Shown: positions 16,742 to 25,330, numbered from the stretch's first letter. The stretch is DNA of 63,200 bases from Thermodesulfobacterium sp. (GCA_017656385.1 JACDNX010000010.1:1-63200); one strand, 5' to 3'. Numbers and translations: made by a program. Notes: generated by a model not told the origin, from the sequence alone.

Positions 16742-17175
16742 GTTTCACCCCAATCTTCAGAGATTCCCCTTGATATTTCAGCTACATATACATTTTGAGG
16801 TTTAAGGTGCTTTTGCAAGTTTTTTAATATTTTATAAGCTTCTTCTTTGGTTTCTGCTATAATGTCAATAGCAGAGTATCCATTTTCAGGCCAAGTATGA
16901 ATATAAATATAAGCCCTTCCAGAGCTAATCTGTGCAGAAACTCCAAATGGCTGAAACTGATAGCTTATAGCTCTTGTGTTGCTGTTACCGTTAAAAGGAT
17001 TAATTGCAGATTTTAAAGCCTTTTCCACAGTTTTAGCTTTAGCAAGAAGTTCAAAAGGGGAATTCCAGAATTCTACAATTAAATGATAACCCCAGATACT
17101 TCGTTTAAGTGCACCCTGCTGGGCAGGAGTAATTTCAAATCTTTCTACTTGGCAAAGGGGTTCCACTACTCTCAT
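16738..17175 (-). CDS. SpeD (S-adenosylmethionine decarboxylase) homologue lacking the pyruvoyl serine
   Basis: 145 residues that align without gaps to bacterial SpeD: GYHLIVEF (Glu35), QPFGVS (Ser80), IHTWPENGYSAIDI (His93). With Thermotoga SpeD numbering from memory, the offset is +25 throughout. The self-cleavage site Glu62-Ser63 is replaced by Arg87-Ala88, and the proton donor Cys83 by Glu108. Ser55 and His68 equivalents are retained. Without Ser63 no pyruvoyl group can form, so it cannot decarboxylate SAM by the known route. It has about 25 extra N-terminal residues. It is coupled to the speE-like gene, so it probably still acts in polyamine synthesis, perhaps as a regulatory or binding subunit. 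Good GGGGAGGTG ribosome site. Confidence 0.8.
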   Translation of the reverse strand: MRVVEPLCQVERFEITPAQQGALKRSIWGYHLIVEFWNSPFELLAKAKTVEKALKSAINPFNGNSNTRAISYQFQPFGVSAQISSGRAYIYIHTWPENGYSAIDIIAETKEEAYKILKNLQKHLKPQNVYVAEISRGISEDWGET

Positions 17176-17188
17176 AGCTCACCTCCCC

Positions 17189-17205
17189 CCAGGCAAGGTG
17201 CCTGG
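17189..17205. repeat. 7-bp inverted repeat before the SpeD-like gene
   Basis: CCAGGCA and TGCCTGG separated by three bases, directly upstream of the Shine-Dalgarno of the SpeD-like gene and touching the predicted -10 box. It may be an operator or a short 5' stem-loop; it is the only GC-rich stretch in this leader. Confidence 0.5.
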
Positions 17206-17233
17206 TATTATTGAAATTAAGAAAAATAACCAA
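17205..17233 (-). promoter_or_regulatory. possible promoter of the SpeD-like/speE operon
   Basis: On the minus strand TTGGTT (17233-17228), a 17-base spacer and TAATAC (17210-17205). It lies between tRNA-Pro and the SpeD-like gene, so the operon need not depend on read-through from the tRNA. Confidence 0.4.
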
Positions 17234-17241
17234 TAAAAAAA

Positions 17242-17315
17242 TCGGGACGGGCGGATTTGAACCGCCGACCCCCCACACCCCAAGCGGGTGCGCTTCCAAG
17301 CTGCGCTACGTCCCG
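17242..17315 (-). tRNA. tRNA-Pro (anticodon GGG)
   Basis: A full cloverleaf on the minus strand: acceptor CGGGACG/CGTCCCG, D stem GCGC/GCGC, anticodon stem CCCGC/GTGGG with loop TTGGGGT giving anticodon GGG, and T arm GGCGG-TTCAAAT-CCGCC. Discriminator A; CCA is not encoded. A run of seven T follows the 3' end. It would read CCC and CCU codons. Confidence 0.95.
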
Positions 17316-17366
17316 ATTTGAAAAGACAAAAAAAGCCTTTTATTTAAAAATTTTAAAAAACTTTTT

Positions 17367-19646
17367 TTAAATGTCAACCCTATAATTTTTAGCCAATTTT
17401 TTTCTTAGTTCCTTTGCAATTTCCACCATATTTTTAAGAGCTGGCACTACTTCTTCCCATCTCCTAGTTTTAAGACCACAGTCCGGATTTATCCATAAAA
17501 GTCCTTCGGGAAAAACTTTTAAAGCCCTTTCTATTACTGTTCTTATTTCCTCCTTTGTGGGGATTGTTGGAGAATGAATGTCATAAACTCCAATCCCTAT
17601 CTGCCGATCCCAACCTTTATAATTTTCAAAAGCCTCAAGTATTTCTCCTTTGCTTCTTGATGCTTCTATAGAAATCACATCAAAATCCATCCGATAAATA
17701 TATTCTATTATTTCGTTAAATTCAGAATAACACATATGAGTATGAATCTGGGTTTCAGGATTAGCCTTGGAACAAAGTTTAAAAGCTTTTACTGCCCATT
17801 CAAAGTAGTTTTCCCAATCCCTCTTTTTTATTGGTGCCCCTTCCCTGAAAGCAGGTTCATCTATCTGTATGATTTTTATGCCTACCCTCTCCAGATCTTT
17901 TATTTCTTCTAATAAAGCTATTGCTATTTGATAAGCTATCTCATTTTTAGGTATGTCCTCTCTATAATAGCTCCAGTTTAAAATAGTTACCGGGCCCGTT
18001 AACATCCCTTTTACAGGTTTTGATGTAAGACTTTGTGCATATGTTATTTCCTCCAAAGTCATAGGAGAGATTCTATACACATCTCCGTAAATTATTGGAG
18101 GTCTATAAACTCTTGTTCCATAAGAAAGAACCCATCCTTGTTTTGTTGTAGCAATACCTTCAAGTTTTTGTGCAAAAAACTCAACCATATCTGTTCTTTC
18201 AAACTCTCCGTGAACCAATACATCAAGTCCAATCTCTTCTTGAAGTTTTATAACTTCTTCTATTTTTTTCTTTATAAAAGATTTGTATTCTTTTTCAGAT
18301 ATCTCTCTTTTATTAAATTTTGTTCTCATTTTTCTTACATCTTCAGTCTGCGGGAAGGATCCTATGGTTGTAGTTGGAAATAAGGGAAGATTGAGACGTT
18401 TTTGTTGTATTTTAAATCTTTCTTGATAAGAAAGCTCCCTTTTAAAATCTTTTTCAGAAAGATTCAAAATTTTTCTTCGTATTTCATCATTTTTTCCGAA
18501 TTCCTTTTCAAAAAGTTTCTCATTTTCCTTTACAACTTTTAGAGCTTCGTCTTTACCCTCAAAAGCATCTTTAAGAATCTTTAGTTCTTTAAGTTTTTCT
18601 TCGGCAAAAGAAAGTTTTCCCAAAAGTGAGGAAGGTAAGTGCTCTTCACCTTCAAGTGAAATAGGTAGATGATAAAGCGGACAGGAATTGGAAATTATTA
18701 ATTTCTTACTAACTTGTGAAAGTTTTTCTATTATATTTAATTTTTCTTTTAAATTTGCTTTCCATACCTGTCTTCCATTTATAATTCCAGCTATTAGATA
18801 TTTATTTTCGGGGAAACCTAATTTTAACAAATTTTCCAGATTTTCTTTATTTGAAGTTAAGTCTAATCCCAGACCATTTACAGGAAGTTCAACAAAATTG
18901 TGATAATCAGATACGCTATCGTAATAAGTTAAAATCCATAATTCTCCTAAAATTGCTAAATTTTTATAGATCTCTTTTATTAATTCCCATTTCCAGACAT
19001 TTAGTTCCATAACAAAAGCTGGTTCTTCTATTAATACCAATTTGGCTCCAGAGTCAAATAGTTTTTGGAATATTTTTTGATATAGTGGAACCAGTTTTTC
19101 TAAAAATTTTTCAAACTTTTCTTTTTCTTCTATTTTGCAGCGTCTTAACTTGCCATTTACTTTAATCACAACTTTAGAAAGTTTTAAAAAGGTAAATGGC
19201 CCAATAATTTTGGGCAAAGTAGTAAACCCTAAATTTTTATGAAAAATAAAATCATCTAAGGGAAAATTTTTTAAAAGAGAAAAATCATCATTTTCTATTT
19301 CAGGCACAAGATAGTGATAATTGGTATTGAACCATTTTGTTAACTCCAGAGCATCTTTCCCTTTTGCCATTTCAAAGTATGTAGAAAGTCCTTTATAAGG
19401 TTTAAATCTTTCAGGGATAATTCCTAACATTATTGAGGTGTCAAGCATAAAATCATAAAGTGAGAATTCATTACTGGGAAAAAGATCCACATTTTTGCTA
19501 TATATTTCAGCTCTTTTTAATTTTAATTTTTCAATTTCTTTAAAAAAATCCTTTTCCTCAATATTTCCTTTCCAGAAGTTTTCAATCAGTTTTTTAAATT
19601 CACGATTTTTACCAAGTTTCGGGAAACCAAAGGCCATTGTTTGCAT
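17367..19646 (-). CDS. metE: cobalamin-independent methionine synthase MetE
   Basis: About 759 residues. It transfers a methyl group from 5-methyltetrahydrofolate (polyglutamate) to homocysteine without B12. The N-terminal half shows [16 protein letters not shown]; the catalytic C-terminal barrel has [63 protein letters not shown] and NPDCGLKTR, with the zinc ligands His, Cys, Glu and Cys in place. The open frame reaches an ATG at 19661, but that codon is part of the GGAGGTGG ribosome site; the ATG at 19646 is correctly spaced, so I use it. A cobalamin riboswitch upstream should switch the gene off when B12 is plentiful. Confidence 0.95.
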   Translation of the reverse strand: MQTMAFGFPKLGKNREFKKLIENFWKGNIEEKDFFKEIEKLKLKRAEIYSKNVDLFPSNEFSLYDFMLDTSIMLGIIPERFKPYKGLSTYFEMAKGKDALELTKWFNTNYHYLVPEIENDDFSLLKNFPLDDFIFHKNLGFTTLPKIIGPFTFLKLSKVVIKVNGKLRRCKIEEKEKFEKFLEKLVPLYQKIFQKLFDSGAKLVLIEEPAFVMELNVWKWELIKEIYKNLAILGELWILTYYDSVSDYHNFVELPVNGLGLDLTSNKENLENLLKLGFPENKYLIAGIINGRQVWKANLKEKLNIIEKLSQVSKKLIISNSCPLYHLPISLEGEEHLPSSLLGKLSFAEEKLKELKILKDAFEGKDEALKVVKENEKLFEKEFGKNDEIRRKILNLSEKDFKRELSYQERFKIQQKRLNLPLFPTTTIGSFPQTEDVRKMRTKFNKREISEKEYKSFIKKKIEEVIKLQEEIGLDVLVHGEFERTDMVEFFAQKLEGIATTKQGWVLSYGTRVYRPPIIYGDVYRISPMTLEEITYAQSLTSKPVKGMLTGPVTILNWSYYREDIPKNEIAYQIAIALLEEIKDLERVGIKIIQIDEPAFREGAPIKKRDWENYFEWAVKAFKLCSKANPETQIHTHMCYSEFNEIIEYIYRMDFDVISIEASRSKGEILEAFENYKGWDRQIGIGVYDIHSPTIPTKEEIRTVIERALKVFPEGLLWINPDCGLKTRRWEEVVPALKNMVEIAKELRKKLAKNYRVDI

Positions 19647-19713
19647 AAACACCACCTCCATCTATAAATTTAAAAATTTTAAAATGAGAAATTTAGTGAA
19701 GATAGGAATGGGT

Positions 19714-19746
19714 TTAAAGGATTAGATAATAAAGAAATTTTTTCAT
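19714..19746 (-). CDS. ten-codon leader ORF between cobalamin riboswitch and metE
   Basis: ATG plus nine codons encoding MKKFLYYLIL and a TAA stop, preceded at good spacing by GAGGGGGTG, the first strong ribosome site after the riboswitch aptamer. It ends 67 bases before the metE start. It may be a translated leader peptide coupled to riboswitch folding, or the leftover signal-peptide start of a gene (for instance a B12 transporter) that once stood behind this riboswitch. The sequence is basic then hydrophobic, as signal peptides begin. Too short to classify. Confidence 0.45.
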   Translation of the reverse strand: MKKFLYYLIL

Positions 19747-19768
19747 TGTTTCACCCCCTCGGGTTTTT

Positions 19769-19944
19769 GGGCTGAAGCGGTCTTCCGGCTTCCGGATCAT
19801 CCTACTTGCCGCGCCTTCCCAGAGGGAAATTTCCCTCCAGTGGCTTGTCGGCTAAGCCTTTGGCTTAGCCCAAGCGGCTTTCGTCCCCGGTCACGGCTGC
19901 GGGGCAGCGGGGGATTTTCACCCCTCTTCCACAACTTCAGCCCG
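19769..19944 (-). promoter_or_regulatory. cobalamin riboswitch upstream of metE
   Basis: On the minus strand the RNA is closed by GGGCTGAAG (19943-19935) pairing with CTTCAGCCC (19777-19769). Inside are the conserved elements GGTGAAAATCCCC, GCTGCCCCGC, GACGAA, GCCACTGG, GGGAAGGCGC and the B12 box AGTAGGATGATCCGGAAGC followed by CCGGAAGACC. It is far richer in GC than its surroundings, as structured RNA in a thermophile should be. Binding of adenosyl- or methylcobalamin is expected to shut down the downstream genes. No hairpin plus T-run is visible before metE, so control is probably at translation. Confidence 0.93.
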
Positions 19945-19950
19945 TTTAAT

Positions 19951-19979
19951 TAAATACCATAAAGTTAAAGTGCTGTCAA
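19951..19979 (-). promoter_or_regulatory. promoter of the riboswitch-metE transcript
   Basis: Minus strand: perfect TTGACA (19979-19974), a 17-base spacer and TATTTA (19956-19951). The transcript would begin just before the first pairing strand of the riboswitch. Confidence 0.65.
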
Positions 19980-19983
19980 CTTA

Positions 19984-20149
19984 ATGAGCTTTGCTAAAAA
20001 GCTTAATGACTATGCTACAGAAAAATTCTTATACTGGTTTGTTGAAAAACAAGTTGAGAAGGAAGCATAATCCTCAGGGTTTGTTTTATATAGATAGCGA
20101 AATTGCCAAGAGGCCCCTTGATTTGAATTTACTTATGACTCAGATCTGA
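19984..20149 (+). pseudogene. ferritin remnant (5' truncated, internal deletion, frameshift)
   Basis: Two short reading frames translate into the C-terminal end of a bacterial ferritin. 19984-20070 gives LNDYATEKFLYWFVEKQVEKEA, shown here only as pieces: DYATEKFLYWFVEKQVEKEA matches the ferritin helix usually read as DFATxNFLQWYVxEQxEEE. One frame over, 20069-20149 gives QGLFYIDSEIAKRPLDLN, matching the family's GLYFIDKEL end. About 15-20 residues between them and everything upstream are gone. The break lies right at the metE riboswitch promoter, and the 3' end runs into the parA stop. This is a gene scar, not an active gene. Confidence 0.7.
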
Positions 20150-20942
20150 TTTCCAGATTTTTGCTATAACTTTTAACTCTTTCTAAAAATTCCTTACTTA
20201 ACTCTAAAAAAGCAAGAGAGGCTTTATTGTTTTTTTCATAATCAATAACTGGCATGCCAAAACTTGGAGCTTCGCTGACTCTTACACTTCGGGGAATAAG
20301 AGTTTTGAAAGTAATCCAATTAAAACGTTTCTTTACCTCTTCTGCTACTTCATGAGAAAGTCTATTTCTTACATCATACATGGTTAGAACAAGTCCAAAA
20401 AGAACCAGATCAGGATTTAAGCTTTTTTTGATGCCTCGTATTGTTTTTATAAGAAGAGACAAACCCTCTAAAGCATAGTATTCGCACTGTAAAGGAATAA
20501 TTATACCCTCACAGGCAGTAAGAATATTTACTGTAATAAGACTTAAAGAAGGAGGAGAGTCTATAAATATAAAATCAAAAAAATGCATTAAAGGTAAACC
20601 AGAAATTGTGCTATTTTCAATCAACTCTTTAAGAAGGTATTCTCTCTTAGGAAAGTCTACCAGTTTAACCTCCAGTCCTACAAGATCAATGGATGAGGGT
20701 AACACATAAAGGTTAGAATAGGGATTTTTGATGAATCTTTCGCAGTTTCCTTCTACTAATGCTTGATAGATACTTTCATCTTTGCTTGTCTTTATTCCCA
20801 GTCCGCTTCCTGCATTAGCCTGAGGATCAAAATCTATTAAAAGAACTTTGTAATTTTGAAGAGATAATGCTCTTGCCAGATTTATGGCAACGGTTGTTTT
20901 CCCTACTCCTCCCTTTTGATTTATAAAAGCGAAAATTTTCAT
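20133..20942 (-). CDS. parA: ParA/Soj family ATPase
   Basis: 269 residues. The deviant Walker A motif KGGVGKTT lies at about 10-17, followed by DFDPQANAGSGLGI, the Walker B-like FIFIDSPPSLSLIT and LQCEYYALEGLSLL, all typical of Soj/ParA chromosome-partition ATPases. It dimerises on ATP and binds DNA nonspecifically to help segregate origins. ParB normally follows, but here the gene is the last of a leftward run and no ParB or parS-like site was recognised nearby. It overlaps the upstream UbiA-like gene by four bases, so it is made as part of that operon. Confidence 0.88.
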   Translation of the reverse strand: MKIFAFINQKGGVGKTTVAINLARALSLQNYKVLLIDFDPQANAGSGLGIKTSKDESIYQALVEGNCERFIKNPYSNLYVLPSSIDLVGLEVKLVDFPKREYLLKELIENSTISGLPLMHFFDFIFIDSPPSLSLITVNILTACEGIIIPLQCEYYALEGLSLLIKTIRGIKKSLNPDLVLFGLVLTMYDVRNRLSHEVAEEVKKRFNWITFKTLIPRSVRVSEAPSFGMPVIDYEKNNKASLAFLELSKEFLERVKSYSKNLEIRSES

Positions 20943-21811
20943 AAATTTGTTTTGAAATGATAGTATAAATTGTTTAAAACGATTATTACAAAGAAAATAA
21001 TGCTTATAAAGCCATTAGTGGTAAAAAAGGCTTTGTTTATTTTTGAAAGGTCATTTTCTTTAATAAGGCTGTGTTCATAAACTAAAAATAGGGCAATTAA
21101 AGTGAGTCCTGTAAAATATATCCAGGTAGTTTTTAAATAAAAATATCCAGTTAAGAGTAAAAAAACAAAAGTTATCAGATGTAAACCTCTTGCAATTCTT
21201 AACGCAATTTTTATACCAAATCTAACAGGTATAGATTTTAATCCAACTTTTTTGTCAAATTCTACATCTTGCAAACTGTAAAGAATATCAAATCCTGATA
21301 CCCAACAAGCCATAGCTATCCCAAGCAAAATAGCAATTAAAGAAATTTTCTCATTTAAAGCCACATCTATAGCTATGGGGATCAAAAAATAGACAAAACC
21401 CAGAAAAAAATGAGGAAAATAGGTAAATCTTTTTGCAAAAGGATAAACAAAGAGAGACACTATAACTACAGGACTTAAGAGAAAAGAAAGAAAATTTATT
21501 TTATAGCAGGAAAATATAAAAAGAAGAGAACTTATAAGAATAATTACCATGATTTCCCATTCTTTTACTAAACCCTGGGCATGGGGCCAGATGGAGGTTC
21601 TTGGATTTTTCTCATCAAAGGGTTTGTCAATTAAGCGGTTAAAAGCCATTCCAAGAGTTCGGGCAAAAACAAGAGCAAGCAAGATATATAATATTTTTTC
21701 CCAAGAAGGGAAATTTTCATAAAGAATGAGTAAACTTGCTAAACCAAAAGGTAGAGCAAAAATGGTATGTTCAAGTCTTAAAAGTTCGGAATAAAGTTTA
21801 AGCTTTCTCAT
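20939..21811 (-). CDS. UbiA-family prenyltransferase (probable menaquinone precursor prenylation)
   Basis: About 290 residues with eight or nine membrane helices. The two magnesium-diphosphate motifs are clear: NRLIDKPFDEKNPRT near residue 65 and DILYSLQDVEFDKKVG near 185. The sequence around the first motif is like 4-hydroxybenzoate or futalosine-pathway (MqnP) prenyltransferases, and a sulfate reducer of this type would use menaquinone, so attachment of the side chain in menaquinone synthesis is my inference. The frame opens upstream at 21835, but the ATG at 21811 has GGAG six bases before it and avoids overlap with yicC, so I choose it. A polyprenyl diphosphate synthase is encoded at 55.3 kb. 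Confidence 0.82.
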   Translation of the reverse strand: MRKLKLYSELLRLEHTIFALPFGLASLLILYENFPSWEKILYILLALVFARTLGMAFNRLIDKPFDEKNPRTSIWPHAQGLVKEWEIMVIILISSLLFIFSCYKINFLSFLLSPVVIVSLFVYPFAKRFTYFPHFFLGFVYFLIPIAIDVALNEKISLIAILLGIAMACWVSGFDILYSLQDVEFDKKVGLKSIPVRFGIKIALRIARGLHLITFVFLLLTGYFYLKTTWIYFTGLTLIALFLVYEHSLIKENDLSKINKAFFTTNGFISIIFFVIIVLNNLYYHFKTNL

Positions 21812-21827
21812 TATTTTCTCCATTAAC

Positions 21828-22718
21828 CTAAGCAATATTTTGTATTTGTTCCCTTAGCTTTTCTATAAGGTCTTTTATCTTAACCGCTATTAGAGAGATT
21901 TCAGAGGATTGGGCTTTGTTAGAAAGAGTATTTATTTCTCTAAACATTTCCTGACAGATAAAGTCGAGTTTTTTGCCACAATACTCTTCTTCCATAACGT
22001 TTTTAAAATGAAGAACATGGCTTTTTAATCTGTCAAGTTCTTCTGAAAAATCAAGCTTGTCTAAAAGATAAACTAACTCCTGATAAAACCTGTTTTCATC
22101 TATCTTTTTAAGGTCAAACTCTTTTAAAAGCTCTTCAATTTTAGTTTTAAGTTTCTCCTTTTTTTCTTCTATAATTTTTTCCTTTAGTTTTTCAATCTGA
22201 GATACTTCATTTGTAAGAACTTTTAAATAGTCTTCTAAGATATTTTTAAGAGAGGATCCCTCTTTAACACGAGAATCTTTAAGTTCTTTTAAGGCATTAT
22301 TTAAAGCAGGAAATACTTCTTCCCAGAGTTTCTCAAGCTCCTCTTCTTTTTCTTCCAAAACAAGATAGTCTCTAAATTTTAAAAAATCTGAAAAAGTTAA
22401 AGGATCTTCAAAACCAAGTTCAAACTTTAAACGAATTAGAGCTTTTTTTAATTTCCTTGCAAGGGATATATCAACAGATATTTCTTTTTCATCAAGTTCA
22501 GTTCCTGTATATTTTATCTGAATATCTATTTTCCCTCTTTTGAAGTTTTGTGAAACGAATTTTCTGATTTTTTCTTCTAAAAAAGTGTATCTCTTTGGTA
22601 TTCTCAGAGAAATATCTAAGTATCTGTGATTTAGGCTTTTGGCGTAAACAGTTATTGTATAGTTTCCAGTCTGGGAAACCCCCTTTCCAAAACCGGTCAT
22701 GCTTTCCATATAAGACAC
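21828..22718 (-). CDS. yicC: YicC family protein (putative endoribonuclease)
   Basis: 296 residues, the normal size. It starts MESMTGFGKG after a short MSY and has the family's KSLNHRYLDISLRIPK and, near the end, EYCGKKLDFICQEMFREINTLSNKAQ, with acidic residues thought to bind metal. YicC proteins are ribonucleases linked to stationary-phase survival and RNA turnover in E. coli and Bacillus. The middle is strongly charged and predicted coiled coil. It sits between miaA and the prenyltransferase in a tight leftward run. Confidence 0.92.
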   Translation of the reverse strand: MSYMESMTGFGKGVSQTGNYTITVYAKSLNHRYLDISLRIPKRYTFLEEKIRKFVSQNFKRGKIDIQIKYTGTELDEKEISVDISLARKLKKALIRLKFELGFEDPLTFSDFLKFRDYLVLEEKEEELEKLWEEVFPALNNALKELKDSRVKEGSSLKNILEDYLKVLTNEVSQIEKLKEKIIEEKKEKLKTKIEELLKEFDLKKIDENRFYQELVYLLDKLDFSEELDRLKSHVLHFKNVMEEEYCGKKLDFICQEMFREINTLSNKAQSSEISLIAVKIKDLIEKLREQIQNIA

Positions 22719-22721
22719 CTC

Positions 22722-23639
22722 TTAATTCTTAAGTTTGTCCTTTATAAATGCAAAGATTTTTTCTTTTTCTTTAGGACTGAACCAGTATATGTCAGATTCC
22801 TTTTTAAACCAGGTTAACTGTCTTTTTGCATAGCGCCTTGTATCTCTTTGAATAAGTTCTATAGCCTTTTCCAAAGACAATTTTCCCTGCAAATACTTGA
22901 TAATATACTTATAACCTATAGCTTTAAAGGGTTTCAAATCCGGAGAATAACCTTTTTCTAAAAGAGTTTCAACCTCTTTTATCCACCCTTTTTCAATCAT
23001 TTTTATTACACGGAGATTGATTTTTTTATAAAGCTCTTTTCTTGGAAGGTTTAGTCCTATTTTAATAATATTATACCTTTTCTTCCCGAAAAAGGGATTT
23101 TCTTTGTGAAACTCAGAAAAAGGCTTACCTGAAGCATGTATTACTTCTAAGGCTCTTGTAATTCTTACTTTATCCTTGGGAGAAATTTTTTTTGCATACT
23201 CTGGATCAAGTCTTTTAAGCTCTTCGTAAAGTGAAAAAAGGTTTTTTTCTGCTAAATTTCGTATATTTTCTCTTATCTCCTGCGGTATTTCTATAGGAAA
23301 AAGCCCATATTCTAAAGCTCTCAGGTAAAGACCTGTTCCCCCAATAAGTATAGGGAGTTTCCCTCTTTTCCAAATCTCTTTGATTAAGCTATCTGCTATT
23401 TCAACAAATTTAGCTGCGTTAAATTCTTCATCAAGTTCAAGAAGATCGTATAAATGATGGGGGACCTTTTTTCTTTCTTCTTTATCGGGTTTTGCAGTTC
23501 CTATGTTGAGTTCTTTATAAAACTGAATAGAATCAAAATTTATTATTTCTCCATCTAATCTTTCTCCCAAAAATATACCGAGCTCTGATTTTCCCACTCC
23601 TGTAGGTCCAACTATAGCAACTATCTTTTCTTTTTCCAT
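22722..23639 (-). CDS. miaA: tRNA dimethylallyltransferase MiaA
   Basis: About 305 residues. It transfers dimethylallyl to A37 of tRNAs that read codons starting with U. Seen: the P-loop GPTGVGKSELGI, the substrate segment DSIQFYKELNIGTAKPDKEER, LIGGTGLYLRAL, and RRYAKRQLTWF in the tRNA-binding part. The frame is open from 23681 inside mutL, but the ATG at 23639 follows AGAGG at suitable spacing and aligns with known MiaA starts (MEKEKIVAIVGPTG), so I use it. It follows mutL by ten bases, the same mutL-miaA order seen in many bacteria. Confidence 0.95.
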   Translation of the reverse strand: MEKEKIVAIVGPTGVGKSELGIFLGERLDGEIINFDSIQFYKELNIGTAKPDKEERKKVPHHLYDLLELDEEFNAAKFVEIADSLIKEIWKRGKLPILIGGTGLYLRALEYGLFPIEIPQEIRENIRNLAEKNLFSLYEELKRLDPEYAKKISPKDKVRITRALEVIHASGKPFSEFHKENPFFGKKRYNIIKIGLNLPRKELYKKINLRVIKMIEKGWIKEVETLLEKGYSPDLKPFKAIGYKYIIKYLQGKLSLEKAIELIQRDTRRYAKRQLTWFKKESDIYWFSPKEKEKIFAFIKDKLKN

Positions 23640-23649
23640 TAAACCTCTT

Positions 23650-25326
23650 TTATCTCCTCCTAAGTTTTTCTTCAATTTCATTCAAAGAGAGTTTGAAATA
23701 CAGAGGTCTGCCATGGGGACATGTCTGTAGATTATGGGTTAAAAACTTTTCAATCATAAAGTGGATCTCCTCTTTGGAGATAGTATCTCCCTTTTTTCTT
23801 GCAAGCAAACAGGCATATCTTCTCAAAACCTCAAGTTTGAGTTCCTCTATATTAGAAAAAGGTTCTTCCAAAATCTTCTCTAATACATCCTTTATGTCTT
23901 CTTTAATGATAGAAGGAATTTTCTTTAAAATGACTTCATTGACATTCAGAAGCTCAAGTTCAAATCCCAAGGATTCTAAGGCTTTTTTCTTTTCTTCAAA
24001 TTCAGACAGAGCAGATTCTGTAATTCTTAGCAATACAGGAATCAGAAGTTCCTGAGAAATGCTTTTTGAAAATTTACTTTTTAAATCCTCAAAAATTATT
24101 CTTTCTGAAAGGGCGTGCTGGTCAATAATATAGAGTTCTTCATCTTTTTCTATTAGAATATAAGTATTTAAAAAAGTTCCTAAGTAATTATAAAAACTTT
24201 TTTGATAAGAAGGGAAAAGAAAAGGGGACTTATTTCTTAAAGAATCAGAAAAAGGTTTTTCAGTATAATTTAAAGGAAGATCTTCTTTTATCTCACCAGA
24301 AAAAGCAGGTTTTTCTCTTTCGTAATAAAAAGTTTTTTTACCAAAAAGTTTTTCCAGAGCTTTGTTTAAAGCAAGGAAAAGCGTCTTCTCATCTTTAAAT
24401 CTTACTTCCCATTTAGCGGGATGAACATTAATATCTATAAGGTGATAGGGAGCTCTTATAGAGATAACTCCTGCAGGGAAACCAAGATTTCCATAAAAAG
24501 GCTTAAAAACATTTAAAATCATTTTGGTTAATTTTTCATCTTTTATCCATCTCTCATTTACTAAGAAATAAAGATACTTTGTATGAGAAAAGGTTTTAGA
24601 TGTATCTGTAAGAACTAAGTAAATTGAGTAAGGAGGGATATCTGACAAAATCTCATTAAAAAAGTTTTCTTCTAAGCCAGTTATATAACTTAGCAATTCT
24701 TTTTTACTTCCTCCTTCCCAAAAGAAAAGAGTTTTTTCTTTATTTTCATCAAGGCTTTTGACCTCGTATTTGATCTCAGGATGAGCAAGTGTTAGTCCTT
24801 TTATAATTTCCATTATTCTTAAAGTTTCGGTTCTTGGAGTTTTTAAAAAAGCTTTTCTTGCAGGTAGATTGGAAAAAAGGTCTCTCACTTTTACCAGAGT
24901 GCCTTTATTTAACCGTGAGGGTTTAAAGGAGACTTCTTTACCAAAATTTATTTTAATTTCGTAGGCTTCTTTATGGTCAGCGTGTTTACTTGTAATGGTC
25001 AATTTTGATACTTGAGAAATACTTGCTAAAGCCTCTCCCCTAAATCCAAAAGTAACAATCCTGAATATATCTGAAAGATTTTTTATTTTACTTGTGGCAA
25101 AATGTTTATAGCATAGTTTTAGGTCTTCGGGTTCAATTCCTTCTCCATTATCATAAACGGTTATTTCTTTAATTCCTCCTTCTTTTAATCCTATTTTAAT
25201 AAAATCTGCTTTGGCATCAAAGGCATTTTCCACCAATTCCTTTACTACAGAAGCAGGTCTTTCTACAACCTCTCCTGCAGCGATTTTCCCTCTTATTTCT
25301 TCTGGAAGAATTTGTATTTTTGCCAT
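23650..25326 (-). CDS. mutL: DNA mismatch repair protein MutL (endonuclease type)
   Basis: 558 residues. The N-terminal GHKL ATPase shows ELVENAFDAKA, DNGEGI and GFRGEALASI. The C-terminal domain has the metal-binding endonuclease motif DQHALSERIIFE together with ACLLARKK and CPHGRP, so this MutL should nick DNA itself, as in bacteria lacking MutH. It would work with a MutS that is not in this window. The linker between the domains (about residues 330-370) is short and aromatic-rich. Start ATG at 25326 directly follows mdh by four bases. Confidence 0.95.
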   Translation of the reverse strand: MAKIQILPEEIRGKIAAGEVVERPASVVKELVENAFDAKADFIKIGLKEGGIKEITVYDNGEGIEPEDLKLCYKHFATSKIKNLSDIFRIVTFGFRGEALASISQVSKLTITSKHADHKEAYEIKINFGKEVSFKPSRLNKGTLVKVRDLFSNLPARKAFLKTPRTETLRIMEIIKGLTLAHPEIKYEVKSLDENKEKTLFFWEGGSKKELLSYITGLEENFFNEILSDIPPYSIYLVLTDTSKTFSHTKYLYFLVNERWIKDEKLTKMILNVFKPFYGNLGFPAGVISIRAPYHLIDINVHPAKWEVRFKDEKTLFLALNKALEKLFGKKTFYYEREKPAFSGEIKEDLPLNYTEKPFSDSLRNKSPFLFPSYQKSFYNYLGTFLNTYILIEKDEELYIIDQHALSERIIFEDLKSKFSKSISQELLIPVLLRITESALSEFEEKKKALESLGFELELLNVNEVILKKIPSIIKEDIKDVLEKILEEPFSNIEELKLEVLRRYACLLARKKGDTISKEEIHFMIEKFLTHNLQTCPHGRPLYFKLSLNEIEEKLRRR

Positions 25327-25330
25327 AAAA

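Noticed and set aside
16738-17175. Reading the SpeD homologue as an ordinary SAM decarboxylase or as an arginine/ornithine decarboxylase variant of SpeD
   Set aside because: Both active types need the serine that becomes pyruvoyl; here the codon is GCT (Ala) and the neighbouring Glu is Arg.
19714-19746. Riboswitch expression platform as an intrinsic terminator before metE
   Set aside because: No GC-rich hairpin followed by a T-run exists between the aptamer and metE, so control of translation is more likely.
23693-24055. 120-codon open frame antisense to mutL
   Set aside because: Covered by the conserved C-terminal domain of MutL; Ser-rich shadow translation.
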